The notes under the pieces: model-generated
Database searches by the model: none
What the model was told of the DNA's origin: nothing
The model's input: only the letters and a program-made list of their open reading frames with translations
Assembly (NCBI GenBank): GCA_965228785.1
Contig: CBDDIF010000002.1
Location: forward strand, 3,224,001-3,288,000
Length of the DNA stretch: 64,000 nt
Source: Hoeflea_A sp965228785
GTDB lineage: Bacteria; Pseudomonadota; Alphaproteobacteria; Rhizobiales; Rhizobiaceae
Direction: 5' to 3'
Shown: positions 45,518 to 53,497 of the stretch, piece after piece
Position numbering within the stretch: the stretch's first letter is position 1
Layout of the letters: each line of letters begins with the position of its first letter
Translations under genes and position numbers: made by a program

Positions 45518-46416
45518 TGGGCGCGATATGCGCGTTCTGCTTAGCGTCTCCCTTCGCCGCGCGGCAGCCGTTTAGTATGCCTCAGTTCGAGGCATACATC
45601 GCGAACCTTCGCACAAATCTGGCGTCCGTCTTTGACGAAGAAATACGGCAATCGATCACCTACTCCACGGGCGTCTCAATCGGCTTGAAGGAAGTCGTCC
45701 TTGAGTTTGATGACGTTTGCGATTTGATCCCGTTCTTCGAGCCCAATACGCTTCCACCTGAGATCCGTATGGACGGCGATGAGTTTATCGCGCTTTCCAG
45801 CTATATCAGCCAAGTTACATTGTTTTATCTTCTGGGCATGCCCGAAATCGAGCGACCGGAACGGGTTACCGACTACATCGAGGCGGTGATCCGCCCCTTC
45901 ATGACGGATCTCTACACCGATTGCTCTGGTGTTTCACCTGAGGGCACAAGCCTTAGGGAAGTGATTGGATTGAGTTACTTCAACAGGAGAGACTACAGCG
46001 GCCGACCCTACGCCCAGGTTCTGTCGGCCGCAGCCTCCCAGTCTTCGGCGCTACAAACGGGAGATTTTGTGGGTGGCTTGCCGGTGTTCTTTATTGTTCT
46101 ACACGAAATCGGACATCACGTTCAGATTGTGACTGGAACGTCTTTCGAGAATAGAGTTGCCCCAGAGTTCGATGCAGATGCCTATGCGGCCATGGTCGTC
46201 GCTGATAATGATCTTTCTCCGACACTGGCGCTACCTGTGATGCATGCTTTTGCCGTGGGCGATCACGCAACCGAGCTCGAGTGCCGACTAGCAACACTCG
46301 CCCGTAACGATCGTGCAGTGATGCAGCGTACGCAAGGACTTCACCATCTGTATCGCCGAAGACTCGAACTCCTCCGTCAGCATTATATCGAACGCTACCA
46401 GAGCGCCTGTTCTTGA
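45496..46416 (+). CDS. Predicted secreted zinc metallopeptidase (HExxH)
   Basis: The 306-residue protein has an N-terminal signal peptide (FRRSAIVGAICAFCLASPFA) and the zinc motif VLHEIGHHVQIVTG at about residue 204-217, followed 20 residues later by APEFDADAYAAMVV, whose acid would be the third zinc ligand as in gluzincins of the M48-like EFDADxxA pattern. Upstream, GLPVFFIVLHE gives the hydrophobic strand before the helix. No full-length family match was recognised. It is the last gene of a three-gene operon. Secretion and zinc binding are inferred; the substrate is unknown. Confidence 0.75.
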   Translation: MFRRSAIVGAICAFCLASPFAARQPFSMPQFEAYIANLRTNLASVFDEEIRQSITYSTGVSIGLKEVVLEFDDVCDLIPFFEPNTLPPEIRMDGDEFIALSSYISQVTLFYLLGMPEIERPERVTDYIEAVIRPFMTDLYTDCSGVSPEGTSLREVIGLSYFNRRDYSGRPYAQVLSAAASQSSALQTGDFVGGLPVFFIVLHEIGHHVQIVTGTSFENRVAPEFDADAYAAMVVADNDLSPTLALPVMHAFAVGDHATELECRLATLARNDRAVMQRTQGLHHLYRRRLELLRQHYIERYQSACS

Positions 46417-46761
46417 CTGGTCAGGCTTAGTTCGGTTCTGTTTCTTCTCAGAGTGAACCTTGGGCCGCGTGTCCCATTGTTGATTTTACTTTGATCGCGC
46501 GTCGACCCGCCGATATGGCCAAAGAGTTTCAATCACGGGTTTTCAGTAATCCTGCAAAAGCACCGGGCTGGTTGATGGCCAGAAGGAAAGCGAAAACACA
46601 ACGGTTGCAGAAATCGTTTTGCAGGTTGCAAAAAACTTATCGGGTTTCGTGAAAGGCGGAACTCTCGCTGTAGCGCAACACTTTCAAACACAAAGGCTCA
46701 ACGTTTGTGTCTGCCGCCGAAACGATTGTCGGCGCGTTCTCCGGCAAGATTGGCTCTGTCA
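46417..46761. other. Intergenic region with possible gene remnants
   Basis: 345 bases separate two convergent operons. A 45-residue basic frame (46515-46652) and an overlapping frame with protein-like composition (AEIVLQVAKNLSGFVKGGTL, about 46559-46695) are present, but neither has a ribosome-binding site or a recognisable family. They may be decayed sequence. No terminator hairpin was seen. Confidence 0.3.
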
Positions 46762-47745
46762 TCATCCCCAACGGGTCTGCCTCTTCAAATAGTCAACTAA
46801 CCAGCTTGAGGCGAAGGAAAGGATATCCATCCGCGTCGGTGGAGATTGGCCCTGGTCCTCAACGGCCTTTCCGATCTCGATGCGCTGAATGATGGATTGA
46901 CCGAGAGTGTCGAAGAATTTCGCGCTGTCATCGGGGTCCTGATAGGCCTCCAAAGGCTCGGCGTGTGACCCATTCAGTTCCAGAACCCAGTATTCGTCGG
47001 TTTCCGGATTGCAGATCACGTCCACGCGACAATAGTTGAGCCCGTCGACGCCGGACAATCTTGTTTCGACATCCGACACCCAGGAGGGTCGTTCGGACAC
47101 CGGTTGATAGGAAGCGCCCAGCCTGTAGGTGCCCAGCTCCGACAGGAGACGGTGTTCACCGTCCGGAAGCACTTCCTCACCATCGTGGCGTTTCAGGACC
47201 GCAGACAGGACCTCGCCCTCACACACCGCCGAGGCAAGTTGCTCTATCGTGCTTATTCCGTCTCCCACAACGGTGACCTTGCTTCTGCGCATGATGGATC
47301 GGGCTTTGATTTCGCCCGCCGGCATCCGACTGAACATGATCGACAGCTCGTCGCCGGTGACAAAGGCCTGGACCACGTAGCGGCGCCTGCGATCGGACTT
47401 CAAAAACGCGGCCAGTTGAGCGTCGTCTTTCAGAATGGAAATGCCCTTGGATCGAGCACCGAACTCGGGCTTCGCAACCAGCCAGCCATGGTCGCGCAGC
47501 AGTTTCTCCAACCGCTCCGAAGACCGTCCGTCGGGTTCCAGGACAACATACTCCGGTTGCCGGACACCGATGCTCTGGAGCAGTTCGGTCAGCGCGATTT
47601 TTGAAAAAACGAAGATGTCCTTCGGGCCGAAGACCGGGTTCACATTGAACAGATGCCGCAAGCTCTGGCCTTTTGGCAGCGATCGATAGGATCTCCACAA
47701 AACCTTCGGGTAGCTGATCCAGAGGGGCGTAAAACGGACATCCAT
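46762..47745 (-). CDS. ATP-grasp domain protein
   Basis: The 327-residue protein shows the outline of an ATP-grasp ligase: the lysine in GWLVAKPEFGARSKGISI (about 90-107) with a glycine-rich loop, YVVQAFVTGDELSIMFSRMP (about 130-149), and the acid-rich metal-binding end NYCRVDVICNPETDEYWVLE then LNGSHAEPLEAYQDPD. ATP-grasp enzymes join a carboxylate to an amine or thiol. It is the third gene of a minus-strand operon (4 bases after the GNAT-like gene), beside two acyltransferase genes, so it may form a peptide or amide bond on a lipid head group; this is inference from context. Confidence 0.75.
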   Translation of the reverse strand: MDVRFTPLWISYPKVLWRSYRSLPKGQSLRHLFNVNPVFGPKDIFVFSKIALTELLQSIGVRQPEYVVLEPDGRSSERLEKLLRDHGWLVAKPEFGARSKGISILKDDAQLAAFLKSDRRRRYVVQAFVTGDELSIMFSRMPAGEIKARSIMRRSKVTVVGDGISTIEQLASAVCEGEVLSAVLKRHDGEEVLPDGEHRLLSELGTYRLGASYQPVSERPSWVSDVETRLSGVDGLNYCRVDVICNPETDEYWVLELNGSHAEPLEAYQDPDDSAKFFDTLGQSIIQRIEIGKAVEDQGQSPPTRMDILSFASSWLVDYLKRQTRWG

Positions 47746-47749
47746 CGGT

Positions 47750-48439
47750 CTACAGATTGAACTCCTCTGGCACCAGGCTGGTGAGCAGGCACAGCCGGTT
47801 GCCGAATGACGGCCACCGAGCCAACGGCCCGAAGCGGGCGCCTATGCTCAAATAGGCTCGAACCGTGCTCAATCTTATGTGCGTGTCGGTCTCCGAGCCC
47901 AGATCCGCTTCAGCAGAACAGGAGGCATTATCCAATCGACCTGAAATCCGTGGCTGGAAGTGCCCGGTTCTCTTGCACGGAGCACTCGATCGGGCAATTT
48001 CGTAGTCGTGCAACAGTTCGCACTCTCGACCGGCGGGGGGCGTGATCATACCCAAGGTGAGGACCGGTTTCGAAAAGCTCGCCGACAGGTCAAAGAGGTA
48101 TCTCCAAAAGAACCTCGGCACGACAATGCTGCGGGCATGTTCGTGAACGCAGAGCCGTCCCACTTCAAGCACTTCGTAATCGTCAAATTCGCTCTGGTTG
48201 AAACGAAAAACCGAGGTGACCGGTGATATTGTCTGACGATCGAAGCAGTCTTCAACGGAAGACCAAAACAGGACTCGATAGTAACCGATCAGGTCTCCGC
48301 GGTGAAAGGCCAGAAGGTGCCTGCTGCGATCATCGGTCACGCCCCACTCATCTTCGCCATAGGAGAGCCGCCGCAGATCGACAATGTCCGAACGGACACT
48401 GTCAGCAGCGTCATGACCCGACAGAAGCTCCACCTTCAC
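47750..48439 (-). CDS. GNAT-like N-acyltransferase (OlsB/FeeM type)
   Basis: The 229-residue protein has GNAT-type features: YGEDEWGVTDDRSRHLLAFH, DLIGYYRVLFWSSVEDC with the beta-strand pair, and DYEVLEVGRLCVHEHARSIV, where the E-V-G-R-x-x-V pattern resembles long-chain N-acyl amino acid synthases and ornithine N-acyltransferases (OlsB). The protein is probably an acyl-ACP/amine acyltransferase. It overlaps the upstream PlsC-like gene by 29 bases, and the ATP-grasp gene follows. The C-terminal third is unusual and lacks clear family features. Confidence 0.7.
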   Translation of the reverse strand: MKVELLSGHDAADSVRSDIVDLRRLSYGEDEWGVTDDRSRHLLAFHRGDLIGYYRVLFWSSVEDCFDRQTISPVTSVFRFNQSEFDDYEVLEVGRLCVHEHARSIVVPRFFWRYLFDLSASFSKPVLTLGMITPPAGRECELLHDYEIARSSAPCKRTGHFQPRISGRLDNASCSAEADLGSETDTHIRLSTVRAYLSIGARFGPLARWPSFGNRLCLLTSLVPEEFNL

Positions 48440-49217
48440 GATCTAAAACCCGCTCAACCGATTGCCTCACTGAGTTCGCATAAGCATCGATGCTTTCTGA
48501 TTTCTCCCGCGCGCGGAACGTCTCCCTGACATCGCAAACCAATCCGCTTGAATGAAAGCGGAAGAATTCAGAAGGAAGACGCAATCCAGCCAAGTCACCG
48601 AAGAATAAGGCCAAAATATAGAAGAGTGCAGAATTTCTGCCCGAGAAATGAACCGGACATATTGCGGCTTCCTTTCGTTCCGCCAAGCTTATGAACCCAG
48701 GATGCCACGTCAAATCGCGAATTTGCCACGATCTGTAGTCAAATCGTGAGCATCGCCTGGCCGGAAAAATGAAAAGATTGTCGAACTCTTTTCCCCACCC
48801 CGTCATGATGCTTCTGATCGGTCGCGAATTTGCCTGGCTGTCTCCGTAAACATCGACGGGAATCACGCGCCCCTCGAAGGCTTTTGGAACCGAAATCGTC
48901 CTGTTTGCCAGTATCCTGTATGGCCGTTCAAGACGCTCGAGCAGTCGAAAGGCCGCGACGATGTCCGCACCACCCAATGGATGATTGGCAACGAAGGCAA
49001 CCGGGCCGGAGGCAGGGACGTTTTCAAGACCCGAGATCGAGTAGGCGCCGCAAACCTCTTCCAGTGTCCGCAGAGCCGGCTCGATGTCATTGTCGAGTTC
49101 TCGCATCAGTTTGTTCAGGTGGGGAAATCCGGAAATCCGCTCCACCGCGGCGACGCCGATATCGGGGACAGACGAGAATACGCGGGTGCGTTTCAGCGAC
49201 AGGAAAGGTGGGTTCAT
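48411..49217 (-). CDS. PlsC-like lysophospholipid/O-acyltransferase (hemolysin-like)
   Basis: The 268-residue protein has the acyltransferase motif I in PVAFVANHPLGGADIVAAFR (about 70-89), with His and Asp five residues apart in the form found in OlsA/hemolysin-type enzymes, and a downstream FIFPARRCSRFDYRSWQIRD region in the place of motif III. No membrane helix is obvious besides hydrophobic stretches (ALFYILALFFGDLAGL). OlsA-type enzymes acylate a lyso-lipid with acyl-ACP. Paired with the GNAT-like gene it recalls olsB-olsA of ornithine-lipid synthesis. It is divergent from the patatin gene, 189 bases apart. Confidence 0.75.
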   Translation of the reverse strand: MNPPFLSLKRTRVFSSVPDIGVAAVERISGFPHLNKLMRELDNDIEPALRTLEEVCGAYSISGLENVPASGPVAFVANHPLGGADIVAAFRLLERLERPYRILANRTISVPKAFEGRVIPVDVYGDSQANSRPIRSIMTGWGKEFDNLFIFPARRCSRFDYRSWQIRDLTWHPGFISLAERKEAAICPVHFSGRNSALFYILALFFGDLAGLRLPSEFFRFHSSGLVCDVRETFRAREKSESIDAYANSVRQSVERVLDREGGASVGS

Positions 49218-49406
49218 GTGACGAACTCATCTGCGCGATGTGCGGCTGGAACGGTCAACTTCCTCTCCCGACTAATGGCGGCTTGCAGGCCAGACGATCG
49301 CTTTACAAGCTTCACCCCAAGACATAGCATCATTCTTCAATTGCAGATCGGAGCGGAACCCTTGAAAGTTGCGCCTGCCCACCACCTTTTGCGGGATCGA
49401 TAGTGC

Positions 49407-50543
49407 GTGTTTCGGGTCCTTTGGTACAGCTATCTGGTCATCGCATCCCTCTGTTTCCTGCTTGTTGTTTACATCGCCGGAGCCTTTGTCACGAGCGGCA
49501 GTTGGGCCGAGGATAGCCACTCGCTTCCGGCCTATGGCGCGGCTCAAGGACCCGCAACAGCGTTCGAAACCGACAAGCCCGGCCGGATCAGGATCCTGGT
49601 GGTCAATGGCGGCGGGATGCTCGGGCTGTCGGATCTGGTGATCCTGAGCGAGATCGAGGAACGATCGGGCAAGCAGATATTCGAGCTCTTCGATTTCTTC
49701 GCAGGCTCATCAACCGGGGCGATCGTTTCGACACTTCTGTTGATGCCGCAGGACGCGACGGGCCGGCCAATGTCCGCCAAGGAGGCGATCGAAACCTACG
49801 AGACGTTCTCGAAACGGGTCTTTTCGAATTCGACACTCTACCGGTTGAAAACCGGCTTTGGATTTTTTGGGCCGATCTTTGAAAACGCCCAGCGTATCGA
49901 GATCGCTCAGCAACTTTTCAAAGACAAGACGTTTGGCGATTTACGCCGGCCGGCCATGTTCCCTTCCTATTCTCAACAGGAGGAGGAAATTACGTTGTTC
50001 AAGAACTGGCAGGCGCCCGAGTCGAACCTGCTGGTGTCTTCGCTTGTGGCCGCGGTCACGGCAGCGCCGGCCGTCTTTCCGTTCATCAACCTGCAGGGAT
50101 ATTCGAGCGAGGACGCTGTCTTCGGAGACGCAGGCGTGATGCTGAATGCGCCAGGCGAATTCGCCTATCTGCAGGCTCGAGAAGAGCTTTCGAACCTGAA
50201 GACCGTTGTTGTCGTCACCATCGACACCCGCAACCCGCTCAACATCCCGGATGAGACCACCACCCATGGCGGGCTGATGAAGTGGTTCGTCCCGCTTGTG
50301 AAGATGGCGATCATCGGTGAGGCCGATGTCAGCAATCACATTCTCGAGGCACAGTCGACGTTTGATGGCTCAGCCGTGGATGTAGACGCGTTTGCATTGG
50401 TTGCACAGGTTGAAAAAGGTGTCAGCGTCTACGGCACAGACGAGCACACGGTCTCTGCGATCATTGCCGCAGGGCGGAACTTTGTTTCCGAAAACGGCGA
50501 CAGGATCGATCAGGCGATAGCGGCGCTCGAGGGGGAGAGCTGA
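49407..50543 (+). CDS. Membrane-anchored patatin-like phospholipase
   Basis: The 378-residue protein begins with a membrane helix (VLWYSYLVIASLCFLLVVYI) and then the patatin fold: oxyanion loop VVNGGGMLGLSDLVIL (near 72-87), the nucleophile serine in FFAGSSTGAIVSTLL (GxSxG) and the catalytic aspartate in DAVFGDAGVMLNAPG (DxG). Patatins hydrolyse acyl chains from lipids. The start is the GTG at 49407. It is divergent from the acyltransferase/ATP-grasp operon, which supports a shared role in lipid remodelling. The protein probably faces the periplasm, but orientation cannot be proved from sequence. Confidence 0.88.
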   Translation: MFRVLWYSYLVIASLCFLLVVYIAGAFVTSGSWAEDSHSLPAYGAAQGPATAFETDKPGRIRILVVNGGGMLGLSDLVILSEIEERSGKQIFELFDFFAGSSTGAIVSTLLLMPQDATGRPMSAKEAIETYETFSKRVFSNSTLYRLKTGFGFFGPIFENAQRIEIAQQLFKDKTFGDLRRPAMFPSYSQQEEEITLFKNWQAPESNLLVSSLVAAVTAAPAVFPFINLQGYSSEDAVFGDAGVMLNAPGEFAYLQAREELSNLKTVVVVTIDTRNPLNIPDETTTHGGLMKWFVPLVKMAIIGEADVSNHILEAQSTFDGSAVDVDAFALVAQVEKGVSVYGTDEHTVSAIIAAGRNFVSENGDRIDQAIAALEGES

Positions 50544-50769
50544 TGGGGAGCGCGCTCATGCCGTTGAGTTGCTTGGTTGACGCGTCGGGCGGTTACCCTC
50601 CACCGCTGCCGGGTGGGCGATTTTACGACCCTGATTGTCACCGATATTGTGTGTTTACTGGCGCGTCACGTTTCCAATAATGTCCGCAAATTAGAAACGC
50701 AAGTCGGCGTTGCGCATAGGGCGTTTTCTGAGATGGCTGCGCAAGCGAACTCTTTACTACTGGCAGGGC

Positions 50770-51354
50770 TCATTTGATCGCAGTGATGGCGGCCCATTGG
50801 GTTCGCTTGCGGTCAAAACCGCCTCCCAACCAGGTTTCCGTTTCCAGAACGCGCCAAGGAGCTGTCTCTCGCCATATCGCCGCTAGCTCGTCCTGGGGCA
50901 GGAAGTTGTAGTAGCGTCCGAGCGCGTCTGTCCCTTCATTGTTCCCAAGCTTGAAGCTGGCCCATACGACCCCATTGGTGCGCAAAGCTCGATAGACCCT
51001 CTCGATCACGTCCGGGAAGTCAGCCCTGGGAGTGTGTGTCAGCGCCGCGCAGGCGTAGACGCCGTCATACATCTCTACGGCATCAAGTTCGGTAAACAAC
51101 ATGGTTTTAACCGGCTGACCCAGCCGTCGCGAAGCGATCGCGGCGAGTTCGGAGGAACCGTCCGTGGCATCCAGGTCAAATCCGGATTTGAGTATGGCGG
51201 CAGCTTCAACACCGCCGCCGGTTCCCAGCTCCAGAATTCTTCCCGCCGTTTTGCAACGCTTCAGGAATGCAAACAACCTGGGATCGGGCGTATCCTTGTC
51301 TGCCGCATAATCGTGAGCAGCGGACCTGTAGAAGTTCATGGTTGTGTTGGTCAT
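50770..51354 (-). CDS. Class I SAM-dependent methyltransferase
   Basis: The 194-residue product has the SAM-binding loop RILELGTGGGVEAAAILKSG (about 36-55), the acidic end of strand 2 (DLDATDGSSELAAIASRRL) and the later MYDGVYACAALTHTPRAD and NGVVWASFKLGNNEG segments. The methyl acceptor is unknown. The gene is convergent with the patatin gene, with 226 unassigned bases between. There is no gene cluster around it that hints at a pathway. Confidence 0.85.
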   Translation of the reverse strand: MTNTTMNFYRSAAHDYAADKDTPDPRLFAFLKRCKTAGRILELGTGGGVEAAAILKSGFDLDATDGSSELAAIASRRLGQPVKTMLFTELDAVEMYDGVYACAALTHTPRADFPDVIERVYRALRTNGVVWASFKLGNNEGTDALGRYYNFLPQDELAAIWRETAPWRVLETETWLGGGFDRKRTQWAAITAIK

Positions 51355-51580
51355 CGAATGCTGTCGTTCTCAATTGGCCTTTGATCTCAGGCGCGGCAAA
51401 TGTGGAGAGTTGGTGGCTGCTCTTGACGTTCAGCACCGTGGAGTTAACCAGCCCGGACATTGTACGCAACCTTCTGCCGCTTGAATTCGCCTTGTCTGAA
51501 GACAATTCCGAATCGCCTCACTTGAGCCACCAACAAATCGCAAGACAACAACCTTAAGACGAGATAATCGGGAGTGACAC

Positions 51581-52123
51581 TTGGCCAGACGATCCTCCAA
51601 AAAACACAAACTGAAGAAGGGCGTTGTCAAAAGCTACACCCCGACGGAGCTGGAAGGCGAGGACTGGGGTGAGCCTCCATTCCCCTCGCATCTGGTCACA
51701 GAATGCCATCGGCTGCGCAAGGTGCCGATCGGTGATTTCACGACCGAGAACCTGCGGATCATGATCGGTCAGAATATCGGCCTGGACCACCTCATTCCGA
51801 TGGCTATACAGGTCCTACGCCGAGACCCTCTCGCCTCTGGTGACTTCTTTGAAGGTGATCTCTTGCAATCCGTCATCCGTTCGGAAGTTGCGGATCAGAA
51901 AAACCTGGTTCCGGAATTTGTGCAGCTTTGCAAAGATGCGTTGCTGCGGGCAACGACCCGTCAGCGCTAAGATCTTTCCGAGAACGTCCTGTGGGGCGAA
52001 GCGCCGAGCAGCTTCGGATTGGATGATGAGGAATTGGACCGCCTTATCGAAGACGAAATGGCGAAGTTCGTTTCGGAGTCACCGTATCGCGAATTCCAGG
52101 AATATATCGACAACCATTCGTAG
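51581..52123 (+). pseudogene. CDI immunity-like (CdiI) gene interrupted by an in-frame stop
   Basis: The first 129 codons (51581-51970), from a TTG start after CGGGAGTG, match contact-dependent growth-inhibition immunity proteins: SYTPTELEGEDWGEPPFPSH, LVTECHRLRKVPIGDFTTEN, LRIMIGQNIGLDHLIPMAI and FFEGDLLQSVIR. These neutralise a cognate CdiA toxin. A TAA at 51968 ends the frame, but the same frame then runs on for 50 codons of clearly protein-like sequence (SSFGLDDEELDRLIEDEMAK, FVSESPYREFQEYIDNHS) to a TAG at 52121. No start codon precedes that part. Either a nonsense mutation has truncated a longer gene, or the tail is a second remnant. No CdiA toxin gene is in the window. Confidence 0.6.
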
Positions 52124-52292
52124 CACCATCCGGCGCGGACAAACTTCCTCGGGAAGCCAAGTCCGTGCCGGAACCACTCGCCCACCCCTCCCCCGTCACT
52201 TAACCGTGACCGACAACGCTTCTTGTGCTTGCTCCGGACCCGTGCAAGTCTGGTCAGGCAGAGTTTCAGCAATAGTTTTGGGGGTTTACTAT
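51971..52292. other. Intergenic region: coding-like tail then a promoter region
   Basis: The first half (to 52123) is the in-frame continuation of the interrupted immunity-like gene. The rest, to 52292, holds no gene and should contain the promoter of the secreted-protein gene, whose ribosome-binding site GGGGG is at about 52281. Confidence 0.4.
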
Positions 52293-53270
52293 ATGCCAGA
52301 ATTTCAACGCAGACTAAGCGGGCCGCGACTGATTGCAGCGGCCATCGCTGCATTTGCGGTTGCCGCGCTCACCAACGCCGATACCGCACTGGCACAGAAT
52401 GTCGAATGGGCATCAGACACCAATATGGTGGTGGTGCCGGATAACGGGGTGCGGCGCGATGAGACCGGCGCGTTGATTGCCCGCGCGGCGCTCGACAACA
52501 CGCTGGACGGGATCGGCGCCGGGATTACCATGCCGACCACCTCGAACAAGGCAAAAATCGATGCGATCGAGGCAAGTGTCAATGCAGCCACCCAGGCCAA
52601 CGGGATCGTCGGGCTGGGCGGCGTCAACAGCCACCTGTTCATGTGGGCCGCGGCCAAGACGCTTGCCACCAGTGGCAATCTCGATCTGACCAAGCCTTAC
52701 GAGCTGCGTATCTTCGGCAAGATCAAGCAATACCGCTTCACGCCTTCGACAGACGACCCGTTCCAGGGCAACGGGGTGCTCCAGGTCGTCACCGGCGCTC
52801 GCTACTGGCCGCTCGATCCGAATACTGGTGCCCGCAACAAGCAGAACAAGCAGGTGCTGCGCTTCCGCTACAGGGTGCGGGTCCGTAACAATGGTTTCAA
52901 GGTGATCGAGCGCGATGATCTCGATCCGAACGATCCGTTCCCCGGTTCGCAGATTGTGTTCGATGAAGACATGATCGAGAAGCTCAACGAGCGCGGCTAT
53001 CGCTACAAGCTGCACGCCAAGGGGACGTCGATCCGTATCCAGAAAGTCTGGGTCAAGGAGAACCAAGGCTCGTGGGCGCTGATCCCGAAAGAGGACACGC
53101 CCAACGACCCGAACAACAAATACCGCTCGCTTTACCAGCAGGTCGATGAAAACTGCATCGATATCCTGTTCGTCGACTTCCCGCCGACGACCAAAGCGGG
53201 ACTGGGCACCACGCCCGCCTATTGCATGGGGCGCTGCGCCACACCGCTGATCGTCAACACCGGCATGTGA
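52293..53270 (+). CDS. Predicted secreted protein of unknown function
   Basis: The 325-residue protein has a signal peptide (LIAAAIAAFAVAALTNADTA, cleavage near ALAQ-N) and no further membrane helix. The mature part is rich in Asn, Asp, Gly and aromatic residues, with a run FRYRVRVRNNGFKVIERDDL and three Cys at the end (ENCIDI, AYCMGRCATP). No family was recognised. A strong terminator follows immediately, so it is a single-gene unit upstream of the large DUF4114 protein gene, which lies 227 bases further on in the same direction. Confidence 0.65.
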   Translation: MPEFQRRLSGPRLIAAAIAAFAVAALTNADTALAQNVEWASDTNMVVVPDNGVRRDETGALIARAALDNTLDGIGAGITMPTTSNKAKIDAIEASVNAATQANGIVGLGGVNSHLFMWAAAKTLATSGNLDLTKPYELRIFGKIKQYRFTPSTDDPFQGNGVLQVVTGARYWPLDPNTGARNKQNKQVLRFRYRVRVRNNGFKVIERDDLDPNDPFPGSQIVFDEDMIEKLNERGYRYKLHAKGTSIRIQKVWVKENQGSWALIPKEDTPNDPNNKYRSLYQQVDENCIDILFVDFPPTTKAGLGTTPAYCMGRCATPLIVNTGM

Positions 53271-53275
53271 TCATC

Positions 53276-53315
53276 AAAGCCCGCATCTGGAACGAACATT
53301 CCGGGTGCGGGCTTT
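53276..53315 (+). terminator. Strong rho-independent terminator
   Basis: AAAGCCCGCA / TGCGGGCTTT form a perfect 10-bp outer stem, extended by a further pairing region (TCTGGAA with TTCCGGG, two wobbles) around a 6-base loop, and CTTTCTG follows. It lies five bases after the secreted-protein stop. Confidence 0.88.
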
Positions 53316-53497
53316 CTGTGTGCCCAAGGCGCGCACGAGCAGGAGGCCGACACCAAACTAACGATCCCCCAAAACCAACGCACATTCTAAACGGTGGATG
53401 CTCACGTCCAATCGGACCTTTACGGTTCCCGCGACGGCTGTGCGTGGTAAGCTTCCGGTAGGCACAGGTTGTTAACACGTAGGCGGGGGAACGTGTG

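Noticed and set aside
51968..51970. Programmed readthrough of the TAA in the immunity-like gene
   Set aside because: No known recoding signal, and TAA is the least leaky stop; a simple nonsense mutation is more likely.
40924..52300. Attachment-site repeat of the tRNA-Ala 3' end
   Set aside because: No second copy of the T-arm and acceptor sequence was found by eye, and no integrase gene is present.
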